Below, piece by piece: positions 1 to 5,839 of a DNA stretch of 20,757 bases (position 1 is the stretch's first letter; each line of letters opens with the position of its first letter). The stretch is taken from contig JAEWWL010000047.1 of the NCBI GenBank assembly GCA_023396365.1, positions 1-20,757 of the forward strand. Direction: 5' to 3'. A model generated the notes under the pieces. It did not search any database. It was not told where the DNA came from and saw only the letters and a program-made list of their open reading frames with translations. Position numbers and translations under genes: made by a program. This DNA comes from Methanobacteriota archaeon (lineage in GTDB: Archaea; Halobacteriota; Methanomicrobia; Methanomicrobiales; Methanomicrobiaceae).

Positions 1-1342
1 ATGATGCAGCTGTTCCTATTATGCAGAGAATCAGAAATATTCCGAATGCGATGTTTATTCCTGACATAATGCCGCTTAATTCTGCCTCTGAAAGTGCCTC
101 TCTTCCGATTGTAAGTGAAAATGCAAGCATGGAAATTCCCATTGATGCCATCATTCCGCAAAGCCTCATCGTTCCCAAAATTCCTGATGCAACACCATAT
201 CTTCTTTCATCAACACTGTTCATCACAACATGGGTGTTTGGCGATGAGAATAGTGCAAAGCCGAATCCTAAGAAGCACAGATTTCCAATTATCATGTAAA
301 GCGATGATTCAGATGTAAGACCGGCAAAAAGGAGGATTCCTGCTGATATAAATCCCATGCCCAGTGTTGCAATATGGGATGAGTTGTATCTGTCAGAAAG
401 CCTGCCGGTAACAGGCGAAAATACTGTCTGAAGAAGCGGCTGGGCGATAAGAATCAGCCCTGCCGTGAAGGGATCAAAGCCTCTTATTGTCTGTAGATAA
501 ATGCTTAACAAAAATCCGATTGCATATGTTGCGCTGTAATTGATAAGCGCTGCCAGGTTTGAAAGTGCAAAAACCCTGTTTTTTGTTATAAGCGAGATCT
601 CAAATACAGGATTTCTGACTTTTTTCTCCCATCCAAGAAAGACTATAAGCAATGCAGCCGAAAGTGCGAAGAGGATTATACCAAAAGTGTCTGAAATCTC
701 CTGAAAGCCAAGCATCAGAAAGAGTATAAAACCTGCATATAAGACAGACCCGACAAGATCAAATTTTGTCCCTGTCTCTTTTTTCTCATCAATATGGAGA
801 TATCTAAGACTTCCAAGAAAGATTATCACACCGAGTATGAAATTGAAATAAAAGATGCTTCTCCACCCAAAGAATCCGGTGATAAATCCGCCGATGAAAG
901 GCCCGAGTGTGAGTCCCGCATAGATTACGGCCACATTTATTCCAAGCGCTGTTCCCCGGAGATTCGGCGGCATTGCGCTTGTAATGATTGCAACAGCCGT
1001 TCCAAAGATCATAGCGCCGCCGATACCCTGAAACATTCTAAAGGCAATAAGAAATTCAGCAGAAGGCACCATTGCCGAGAGAAGGGAACACACAGTGTAC
1101 AGGGCAACTCCTGCCAAAAATATCCCTGTTCTTCCTCTCATGTCTGCAAGACGCCCCATAGGAACGACGAATATTGCAGATGCCAGAAGGTATGACAGTG
1201 CAACCCAGGAAAGCAGTATTGCGTCCGATGAAAACTCTGCACCTATCTGCGGAATTGCTATGTTAATTGATGAGCCCATAAAAGGGGTAAGAAATGAGCC
1301 GAGAGATGTGATTAATAGTATTGCCTTCTGGCGCGAATCCAT
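1..1342 (-). CDS. MFS drug exporter, DHA2/EmrB-QacA type (C-terminus cut by window edge)
   Basis: Integral membrane proton-coupled exporter, probably for toxic organic compounds. Reading the minus strand from the ATG at 1342-1340 gives about 447 residues, almost entirely hydrophobic helices, with no stop before the window edge. The N-terminus begins MDSRQKAILL and is followed by the MFS motif A, seen as MGRLADMRGR (revcomp of about 1136-1165), between helices 2 and 3. A motif C-like stretch rich in Gly/Pro (AGLTLGPFIGGF) follows in helix 5, typical of antiporters. DHA2 members are usually 460-520 residues with 14 helices, so only a short tail is missing. No clear Shine-Dalgarno sequence precedes the ATG. 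It lies downstream of cofH on the same strand but is separated by an oligo-T terminator, so it probably has its own promoter. The substrate cannot be told from sequence. Confidence 0.93.
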   Translation of the reverse strand, partial: MDSRQKAILLITSLGSFLTPFMGSSINIAIPQIGAEFSSDAILLSWVALSYLLASAIFVVPMGRLADMRGRTGIFLAGVALYTVCSLLSAMVPSAEFLIAFRMFQGIGGAMIFGTAVAIITSAMPPNLRGTALGINVAVIYAGLTLGPFIGGFITGFFGWRSIFYFNFILGVIIFLGSLRYLHIDEKKETGTKFDLVGSVLYAGFILFLMLGFQEISDTFGIILFALSAALLIVFLGWEKKVRNPVFEISLITKNRVFALSNLAALINYSATYAIGFLLSIYLQTIRGFDPFTAGLILIAQPLLQTVFSPVTGRLSDRYNSSHIATLGMGFISAGILLFAGLTSESSLYMIIGNLCFLGFGFALFSSPNTHVVMNSVDERRYGVASGILGTMRLCGMMASMGISMLAFSLTIGREALSEAELSGIMSGINIAFGIFLILCIIGTAAS

Positions 1343-1394
1343 TTAATCATTATTTGAAAGGCTATCAGTAAAAGGGTTTGCCGCAGAGGGCTTT

Positions 1395-1409
1395 AAGGAT
1401 TAAAACCTT
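1395..1409. promoter_or_regulatory. Weak inverted repeat upstream of the MFS exporter
   Basis: AAGG and CCTT half-sites separated by seven bases (ATTAAAA) lie 53-67 bases upstream of the exporter ATG. A repressor operator is conceivable because exporters of this family are often controlled by TetR or MarR proteins, but the half-sites are only four bases long and no regulator gene is adjacent. The rest of the intergenic stretch 1343-1448 shows nothing else that I can support. Confidence 0.2.
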
Positions 1410-1426
1410 TTCATTTTGTACGAAGC

Positions 1427-1433
1427 AAAAAAA
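1427..1433 (-). terminator. Oligo-T terminator after cofH
   Basis: A run of seven A on the plus strand (T7 on the minus strand) begins 16 bases beyond the cofH stop codon. Archaeal RNA polymerase terminates at oligo-T tracts without needing a hairpin, so this probably ends the cofH transcript. Confidence 0.5.
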
Positions 1434-1448
1434 TGTGCATGAGTGGGT

Positions 1449-2534
1449 TTACATAAGATTGTAGAGTGTGTCTCTTACACTAAGCTTTCGGCCGATGTCT
1501 GATGCAATCCGCTCCATCTCTTTTGGATCAAGGTAATCTGTGTTATTTGCGCCTGCCCCTTTTGAGATTGACTCTTCAAACATTGTTCCGCCCAGGTCGT
1601 TGGCGCCGGACAAAAGGGCAATCTGTGAGAATTTAAGCCCCTCCTTTACCCATGAGACCTGTATGTTTTTGAAGTTGTGAAGGTAAAGCCTTGAGACCGC
1701 ACACATAAGGAGGTCTTCTCTTCCTGTCGCTCCTGCACGTGCAAGTCCGGATTTGAAAAGCGGGGTGTTGTAATGGACAAATGACAGAGGTACAAATTCC
1801 GTAAAGCCTCCTGTTTCGTTCTGTATATCCCTTATTATTTTCAGGTGTCCGACAATGTCATCATATGTCTCAACATGGCCGTACATAATTGTTGCTGTTG
1901 TCTTAATTCCTAGGTTATGAGCCTCTTTTATAATCCGCTCCCATGTTTTAGTATCAATTTTTCCCGGGCAGATTAATTTCCTCACAGGGTCAGAGAGAAT
2001 CTCTGCAGCTGTTCCGCACATTGTTCCAAGTCCGGCTTCTTTCATTTTCAGGAGCATATCATATGTTGAGATTCTGCTTTTTTCTGCTCCGTATGCAACC
2101 TCCATAGGATTTGAAGCATGAATGTGAATGTCAGGCGCTTGTTCATGTATTGTTTTAACTATGTTTATGTATGAATCCGCGTTGAAATCCGGGTGGAGTC
2201 CTGATACTGTGCAGATTTCAGAAACTCCTCTGTTTTTTGCCTCTATTATTTTTTTTCGGATTTGTTCTTCTGTGAAATAATAAAGCCCTTCATCGCCGGG
2301 CTTTTTGCAGAATCCGCAGAATCCGCATGAGTTTACGCAGCAGTTTGTGACATTGATGTTCTGATTTTTAACATACGTCACAATATTTTTGCACTTTTCG
2401 CTCTGGACAGCATCAGCCGCTGCTGCTATCTTAAATACCTCATTTCCTTTGGTTTTTAAAAGACTGAGGGCTTCTGTTTCTGATAAAACACCTCCGGCAA
2501 TGGTGTCTTTGAGAATATTCTGCATTTTTTGCAT
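1449..2534 (-). CDS. cofH: FO synthase subunit 2 (CofH), radical SAM tyrosine transferase
   Basis: CofH is the radical SAM enzyme that joins the 4-hydroxybenzyl part of tyrosine to 5-amino-6-ribitylaminouracil. CofG then closes the ring to give FO, the deazaflavin chromophore of coenzyme F420, the hydride carrier of methanogens. The 361-residue protein has the usual CofH length. The [4Fe-4S] motif CxxxCxxC is at C66, C70 and C73 within TNCCVNSCGFCGFCK. Downstream are family-typical stretches: SEICTVSGLHPD, HASNPMEV, TTATIMYGH, and near the C-terminus LGGTMFEE. An extra Cys at 65 and another at 76 flank the cluster motif. A second in-frame Met at residue 4 is an equally good start; no clear Shine-Dalgarno precedes either. 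An AT-rich box (about 2538-2546) just upstream suggests a very short leader. cofG is not in this window. The gene is divergent from tRNA-Val. Confidence 0.93.
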   Translation of the reverse strand: MQKMQNILKDTIAGGVLSETEALSLLKTKGNEVFKIAAAADAVQSEKCKNIVTYVKNQNINVTNCCVNSCGFCGFCKKPGDEGLYYFTEEQIRKKIIEAKNRGVSEICTVSGLHPDFNADSYINIVKTIHEQAPDIHIHASNPMEVAYGAEKSRISTYDMLLKMKEAGLGTMCGTAAEILSDPVRKLICPGKIDTKTWERIIKEAHNLGIKTTATIMYGHVETYDDIVGHLKIIRDIQNETGGFTEFVPLSFVHYNTPLFKSGLARAGATGREDLLMCAVSRLYLHNFKNIQVSWVKEGLKFSQIALLSGANDLGGTMFEESISKGAGANNTDYLDPKEMERIASDIGRKLSVRDTLYNLM

Positions 2535-2631
2535 GTATATAGTAACTAATTACCCGGATGAATATAGCATTTTTGCACAACTTCAAAACCCTTATTAGAA
2601 CAAAAATCAATTTATTCAAACAGCATTTTTG

Positions 2632-2705
2632 GGACTCGTGGTCTAGCTGGTCATGACGTTGCCTTCACACGGCAGAGGTCTCGCGTTCAAATCGCGACGA
2701 GTCCA
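2632..2705 (+). tRNA. tRNA-Val (anticodon CAC)
   Basis: A complete cloverleaf can be folded by eye. The acceptor stem is GGACTCG (2632-2638) with CGAGTCC (2698-2704), discriminator A at 2705. The D arm is GTC...GAC with GG in its loop. The anticodon stem is TTGCC/GGCAG around the loop TTCACAC, so the anticodon is CAC at 2666-2668, reading the valine codon GUG. The T arm is TCGCG-TTCAAAT-CGCGA. No intron is present and CCA is not encoded. Its 3' part is duplicated in decayed form about 1 kb downstream. Confidence 0.96.
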
Positions 2706-2728
2706 TAATTTTTGATTATTTTATGAAA
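2657..2728 (+). repeat. Left copy of a 72-bp direct repeat (3' part of tRNA-Val plus 23 bp downstream); candidate attachment site
   Basis: This segment starts at the 5' side of the anticodon stem and ends 23 bases past the tRNA. It matches 3712-3783 without gaps at 59 of 72 positions. Similarity stops abruptly on the left of both copies (2656 and 3711). The anticodon arm to tRNA 3' end is a classic crossover region for tyrosine integrases. The two copies are 1055 bases apart and enclose only the mntA-hepT pair. Confidence 0.75.
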
Positions 2729-2742
2729 TAAAAAATAATTAA

Positions 2743-2750
2743 TTTTTTTT
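2743..2750 (+). terminator. Oligo-T terminator after tRNA-Val
   Basis: A run of eight T lies 38 bases beyond the tRNA, in a very AT-rich stretch that also holds a T5 at 2709-2713. The remaining intergenic sequence to the next gene (2751-2946) is AT-rich and shows no gene; its only supported element is a box A near its right end. Confidence 0.5.
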
Positions 2751-2909
2751 CTGAGTTCGCTGATATTGATCATTAAATTCTAAAGTCGGGGAAAAAGTAA
2801 AAAAATTTAAGGAATAAAAAAGAACTGTCTTTTTTTGGATTTCTGAAATAGAGAATAGTTATTCATTTCTGCGAGTATCTGCATAGCGTTTAAAATAAAT
2901 TTTGGACAA

Positions 2910-2918
2910 TTATTATAT
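2910..2918 (+). promoter_or_regulatory. Box A (TATA) promoter for mntA-hepT
   Basis: TTATTATAT is centred about 33 bases upstream of the mntA ATG at 2947. With the archaeal spacing of about 25 bases, transcription would start near 2940, leaving a leader of only a few bases. That agrees with the absence of a good Shine-Dalgarno sequence in front of mntA. A second AT-rich candidate is at about 2889-2900. Confidence 0.4.
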
Positions 2919-2946
2919 CGTTTCATAAGTAACTATTCAGTGCCAT

Positions 2947-3279
2947 ATGCAGATGAAACCAAAGAGGCCGTTTATGCATTTCCTGGAAAATGATAAAAGT
3001 CTTGATGAATTATGTCGGAAATACAATGTTTCTGAGATGTTTATCTTTGGATCTGCAATACGTTCCGATTTCAATCCTGAAAAAAGTGACATTGACATTA
3101 TGGTTTCATTTAAAAAAATGACTCCTGCAGAGCATGCCGATTCTTATTTTGGTTTGTTGGAAGAGCTTGAAAGAATGTTTGGCCGTAGTGTTGATCTCCT
3201 TGAGAAAAAGGCTATAAAAAATCCCTATCTAAAGAGGAATATTGACGATTCGGGAGTAATGGTCTATGTCTCAGCATGA
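2947..3279 (+). CDS. mntA: MntA-type minimal nucleotidyltransferase antitoxin
   Basis: Antitoxin of the HepT-MntA type of toxin-antitoxin system. In characterised members it transfers AMP groups from ATP onto a tyrosine of the HepT toxin and so inactivates it. The 110-residue length is typical of the minimal nucleotidyltransferases. The polymerase-beta fold signature is visible: GS at 35-36, then D48 and D50 in SDIDIMV, and a likely third carboxylate D83 in SVDLL. The spacing between GS and DxD is 11 residues, one more than in the most common form but seen in many archaeal members. The C-terminal NPYLKRNI segment is also family-typical. Translation could begin at Met1, Met3 or Met10; Met1 or Met3 keeps the conserved N-terminal helix. 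The 3' end overlaps hepT by 14 bases, indicating translational coupling, with antitoxin first. It sits between the tRNA-Val gene and a decayed copy of its 3' end. Confidence 0.88.
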   Translation: MQMKPKRPFMHFLENDKSLDELCRKYNVSEMFIFGSAIRSDFNPEKSDIDIMVSFKKMTPAEHADSYFGLLEELERMFGRSVDLLEKKAIKNPYLKRNIDDSGVMVYVSA

Positions 3280-3619
3280 GCCTGAAAAATATCTCTATGA
3301 CATTGAAGAGTCAGCCGGAAATATACAAAAATTTGTCTCAGGGAAATCTTTTGAAGATTATAAATCCAACATCATGCTTAAATCTGCCGTTGAAAGGCAG
3401 TTTGAAATTATCGGAGAGGCAATGAAACAGCTTTTTGAAAGAAATCCTCAATATAAAGCAAGGATTACAAATCCGTCCAGAATAATATCTTTTAGAAACC
3501 GGCTTATTCATGGATATTCAGGCATCTCTGATGAGGTTGTATGGGGAGTTATTGAAAAGGATTTACCTGTTCTCAAATCAGAAGTAAAAATATTTCTTGA
3601 AAAAAAAGATAGATTCTAA
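3266..3619 (+). CDS. hepT: HepT-like ribonuclease toxin (DUF86/HEPN family)
   Basis: Predicted toxin partner of the preceding nucleotidyltransferase. HEPN proteins of this family are all-helical RNases; studied HepT toxins cut RNA, in some cases tRNA, and are silenced by AMP addition on the Tyr of their active motif. The 117-residue protein carries the complete RX4HXY motif as R77-N-R-L-I-H82-G-Y84, so both the nuclease residues and the AMP acceptor tyrosine are present and the toxin looks intact. The ERQFEIIGEAMKQL helix and the FRNRLIHGY segment are typical of DUF86. The gene overlaps mntA by 14 bases in another frame. No oligo-T terminator directly follows it. Confidence 0.9.
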   Translation: MSQHEPEKYLYDIEESAGNIQKFVSGKSFEDYKSNIMLKSAVERQFEIIGEAMKQLFERNPQYKARITNPSRIISFRNRLIHGYSGISDEVVWGVIEKDLPVLKSEVKIFLEKKDRF

Positions 3620-3711
3620 TTCATGATTCTACAAAATACCTGAACAATCTAATAAGAACTCAATAATATAGAGTCTTAATCCGGTTTATTTTGGATGAAA
3701 ACTTTTTATAT

Positions 3712-3783
3712 CGTTGCCTTCACAAGACAATGATCTCTTTTTCGAATCGCCCCGAGTCCATAATTTTTGGTTATTTCATGAAA
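3712..3783 (+). pseudogene. Decayed 3' fragment of tRNA-Val; right copy of the 72-bp repeat (attachment-site relic)
   Basis: Fifty-nine of 72 bases match 2657-2728 with no gaps. The first 13 bases (CGTTGCCTTCACA) and a run including CGAGTCCATAATTTTTG are unchanged. The 13 substitutions fall mostly in the anticodon 3' strand, variable loop and T arm, and break the T stem. The 5' half of a tRNA (acceptor 5' strand and D arm) is absent upstream, so this cannot be a functional tRNA. The pattern fits the displaced original tRNA end left after an element integrated and supplied a fresh 3' end, then drifted without selection. A partial tandem duplication of the tRNA is the alternative. Confidence 0.78.
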
Positions 3784-3985
3784 AAAATTTTAATTTTTTG
3801 TTCATAATTTATTTAAGACTCTCTCCACAATTCAGATTAAATTAAAGCAGAAATTTTGAATATCTACATTATTTTTCAGGATATATCATAATATTCAATT
3901 AATCCTTTGCCTGAAAAGCAGGTCTTGCAGCCGGGATAGAACTGATCAAAAACGTTAACATATGGAAGATGACAATATAAAAGAT

Positions 3986-3990
3986 GGAGT
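3986..3990 (+). promoter_or_regulatory. Ribosome binding site of the secreted S-layer-like protein
   Basis: GGAGT lies six bases before the ATG at 3997, which supports that start and agrees with the signal peptide beginning exactly there. Confidence 0.55.
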
Positions 3991-3996
3991 ATTTTA

Positions 3997-5049
3997 ATGA
4001 AATTAAATTATCTCTTTGTATTAATTGTATTTGCAGCAATTCTCTTTGCTGCATCTCCGGCGGGGGCCGGAGAAGAGACTGACGGGGTTTTAGGGGGTTC
4101 AGAATTTACATCAGATACTGAAGCCGCTTTGGTAACCATCGAAGCATCGGGGGATGGTTCATATTATCTTGCTGAGGAGATACTGTTCCAGGGCAAAAAC
4201 ACCCTATCAGAAAACATCTATATGTTTCTTACAGGGCCGAACCTTGATAAAAACGGTGTAAAACCCGACTCACCACTTACACAGGCAGTGACAGGTGATG
4301 ACAGCACATTTATCAGGGCAGCAGCGGATGAAACAGGTAAATGGTATTATCCGCTTGACACCTCGCACCTTGATCTGCTTCCAGGGACTTACACAATATA
4401 TGCTGTCTCAGAGCCAAAGAACAAGGCTGATCTGTCAGGAAAAATTTATGATACAGTCTCTATTGTCATAAAGAGGCCTTTTATTACAGCCAGACTCTCT
4501 GAACCGGTTATAAAGGCCGGTGAGGAGATTAAAGTCACAGGCACTGCCGAGGGTGCTCCACAGGAAGTCGGCATTTGGATATTCGGCTTTAATTACTGGA
4601 ATGGTGCAAACACATCTTCAATGGTTACAGTAGCACCTGAGGATGACGCATCATTTGAGTATGTGCTCAGCGGCGAAGAGACAGCAGATATGGATGAAGG
4701 CGAGTATATCGTAATAGTCCAGCATCCAATGTACAATAACATGCTCTCTGTTGATACCAGAATTGACGATGGTAAAAAGACCATTTATGTAACTGAAAGG
4801 GAATCTGAAGATGAAAACCAAAACAGGTATTTTGCAGTATGGGGAGATGGTGCATTAAGAGGTACTGATGCCGCAGATGCCCTTCTCGAAGTGATAAACC
4901 ATGCTGATGTTGATGATACATATGCCAAAACAACATTTGATGTTGAAGGCTCTCTTGGGATAAAACCGGATAAAGGTAAGGAAAATTCCGGGAAAGGAAT
5001 TTTTGAATCTATCGGGGATTTTTTTGCCGGCATCTTCGGCTTAAACTAA
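3997..5049 (+). CDS. Secreted S-layer-like surface protein (methanogen type), lacking a membrane anchor
   Basis: Probably exported and part of, or attached to, the cell envelope. Residues 1-24 form a signal peptide (MKLNYLFVLI, a hydrophobic core, then ASPAGAG). Residues about 45-160 look like the first beta domain of methanogen S-layer-type proteins, with ENIYMFLTGPNL and LLPGTYTIYAVSEP. Residues about 163-265 form a second Ig-like domain (RLSEPVIKAGEEIKVTGTA ... EGEYIVIVQHP). Residues about 283-318 resemble the helical segment (GTDAADALLEVINHADVDDT) that follows such repeats in larger S-layer proteins. The protein ends in a short amphipathic stretch, IFESIGDFFAGIFGLN, and has no PGF-CTERM motif or C-terminal TM helix. 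At 350 residues it is much shorter than full S-layer glycoproteins, so it may be a minor or truncated paralogue. Family assignment rests on recognised sequence style, not a search. Confidence 0.75.
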   Translation: MKLNYLFVLIVFAAILFAASPAGAGEETDGVLGGSEFTSDTEAALVTIEASGDGSYYLAEEILFQGKNTLSENIYMFLTGPNLDKNGVKPDSPLTQAVTGDDSTFIRAAADETGKWYYPLDTSHLDLLPGTYTIYAVSEPKNKADLSGKIYDTVSIVIKRPFITARLSEPVIKAGEEIKVTGTAEGAPQEVGIWIFGFNYWNGANTSSMVTVAPEDDASFEYVLSGEETADMDEGEYIVIVQHPMYNNMLSVDTRIDDGKKTIYVTERESEDENQNRYFAVWGDGALRGTDAADALLEVINHADVDDTYAKTTFDVEGSLGIKPDKGKENSGKGIFESIGDFFAGIFGLN

Positions 5050-5063
5050 AACCCGGATAACTC

Positions 5064-5071
5064 TTTTTTTT
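5064..5071 (+). terminator. Oligo-T terminator after the S-layer-like gene
   Basis: T8 lies 15 bases after the stop codon, with a second T5 at 5076-5080. The gene converges here with the long minus-strand operon. For that operon no strong T tract is visible after the stop at 5160. Confidence 0.5.
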
Positions 5072-5159
5072 AATATTTTTAGATAACTTTTAAAAATTCC
5101 TTTGATTCATCTTTTAATTCAGGATTAATATCTTCTGAAGTGGGAAAATTATTAAGGAT

Positions 5160-5771
5160 TTAAAAGGTGTGGCTGATGTCAGGCTCTTCTTCAATGAAAT
5201 CCTGCAGATTATTTAGTACATCATCAATATTCTTTGCAGAGTCAAGCATTTCCATAATAAGCTTCTGCGGTTTTGAATAAATCCCGTTCCATATATATTC
5301 GTCATACTCCTTTCTGGGAGGAAATGCAATAACCGGATTATCCTGTGAGAATTGTGCACTGATGCCTTTTGTATTTCCCCGTGCATCAAGAAAAATCCAT
5401 CTTTCGTCCAGATATGCTGCATTGAAGCAGTGGACGCAGTACCCGCGTGAGTCGTCGTCTAAAAGAGTAAGATGTTCAAAGCAAAACCCGGCCGGAATTC
5501 CTGCTGATCTTAGAAGAGCTGCAAGCAGGTTTGCCTTTGCATGGCAGATTCCGGTTTTGTGAGCCAGAACATCTGATGCTTTTGCAGTTATGACATCCGC
5601 ATCTATATCAAAGCTGTGCGGGATTTCATCGCGGACGAACTCATATGCCCTTTTTGCTTTTTCAACAGGACTTTTAAGTTCAAAAAAAAGCTCTTCTGCC
5701 TTATCTTTTATACCAGGCTCTGTAAAGTCAACGTAAGGGTGCTCTTTTAAAAAATTTTCATATTCTCTCAT
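5160..5771 (-). CDS. Transglutaminase-like cysteine protein
   Basis: The 203-residue protein belongs to the transglutaminase-like superfamily, whose archaeal members are mostly predicted cysteine proteases or amidases. The catalytic triad is visible in the right order: C76 in TGICHAKANLLAALLRSAGI, H114 in GYCVHCFNAAYL and D129 in RWIFLDARGN. The AALLRSAGIPAGF block is a hallmark of the family. There is no signal peptide and no TM helix, so it should act in the cytoplasm. Additional Cys residues (97, 112, 115) surround the active site. GGAG lies 12 bases before the ATG, rather far for a ribosome binding site. It is the last gene of the six-gene minus-strand run, 68 bases after the PEGA gene, so it may process or regulate a partner of the operon, but this is inference. 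Confidence 0.85.
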   Translation of the reverse strand: MREYENFLKEHPYVDFTEPGIKDKAEELFFELKSPVEKAKRAYEFVRDEIPHSFDIDADVITAKASDVLAHKTGICHAKANLLAALLRSAGIPAGFCFEHLTLLDDDSRGYCVHCFNAAYLDERWIFLDARGNTKGISAQFSQDNPVIAFPPRKEYDEYIWNGIYSKPQKLIMEMLDSAKNIDDVLNNLQDFIEEEPDISHTF

Positions 5772-5839
5772 CTTTAATTCTTACTCCAACTCTGCTTTGT
5801 GATTTTATATCTGAATTTAACCTGCTGCCGGATTTATTT

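Larger units (their letters stand above)
3620..3996. other. Intergenic region carrying the tRNA-Val relic; otherwise no gene seen
   Basis: This 377-base AT-rich stretch contains no credible coding sequence on either strand. It holds the decayed tRNA-Val 3' copy (3712-3783). Right of the relic lies ordinary AT-rich leader sequence for the secreted protein gene, ending in its ribosome binding site. Confidence 0.6.

Noticed and set aside
794..1195. Plus-strand open frame of 133 codons
   Set aside because: Low-complexity Lys/Ser/Cys/His-rich translation lying antisense to the MFS exporter, whose motif A falls in the same bases.
3712..3783. A second functional tRNA gene
   Set aside because: The acceptor 5' strand and D arm are missing and the T stem is broken by substitutions, so only a relic is supported.
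4593..5033. Three overlapping minus-strand open frames
   Set aside because: They are shadows of the secreted S-layer-like protein on the plus strand and overlap each other; no domain or ribosome binding site.
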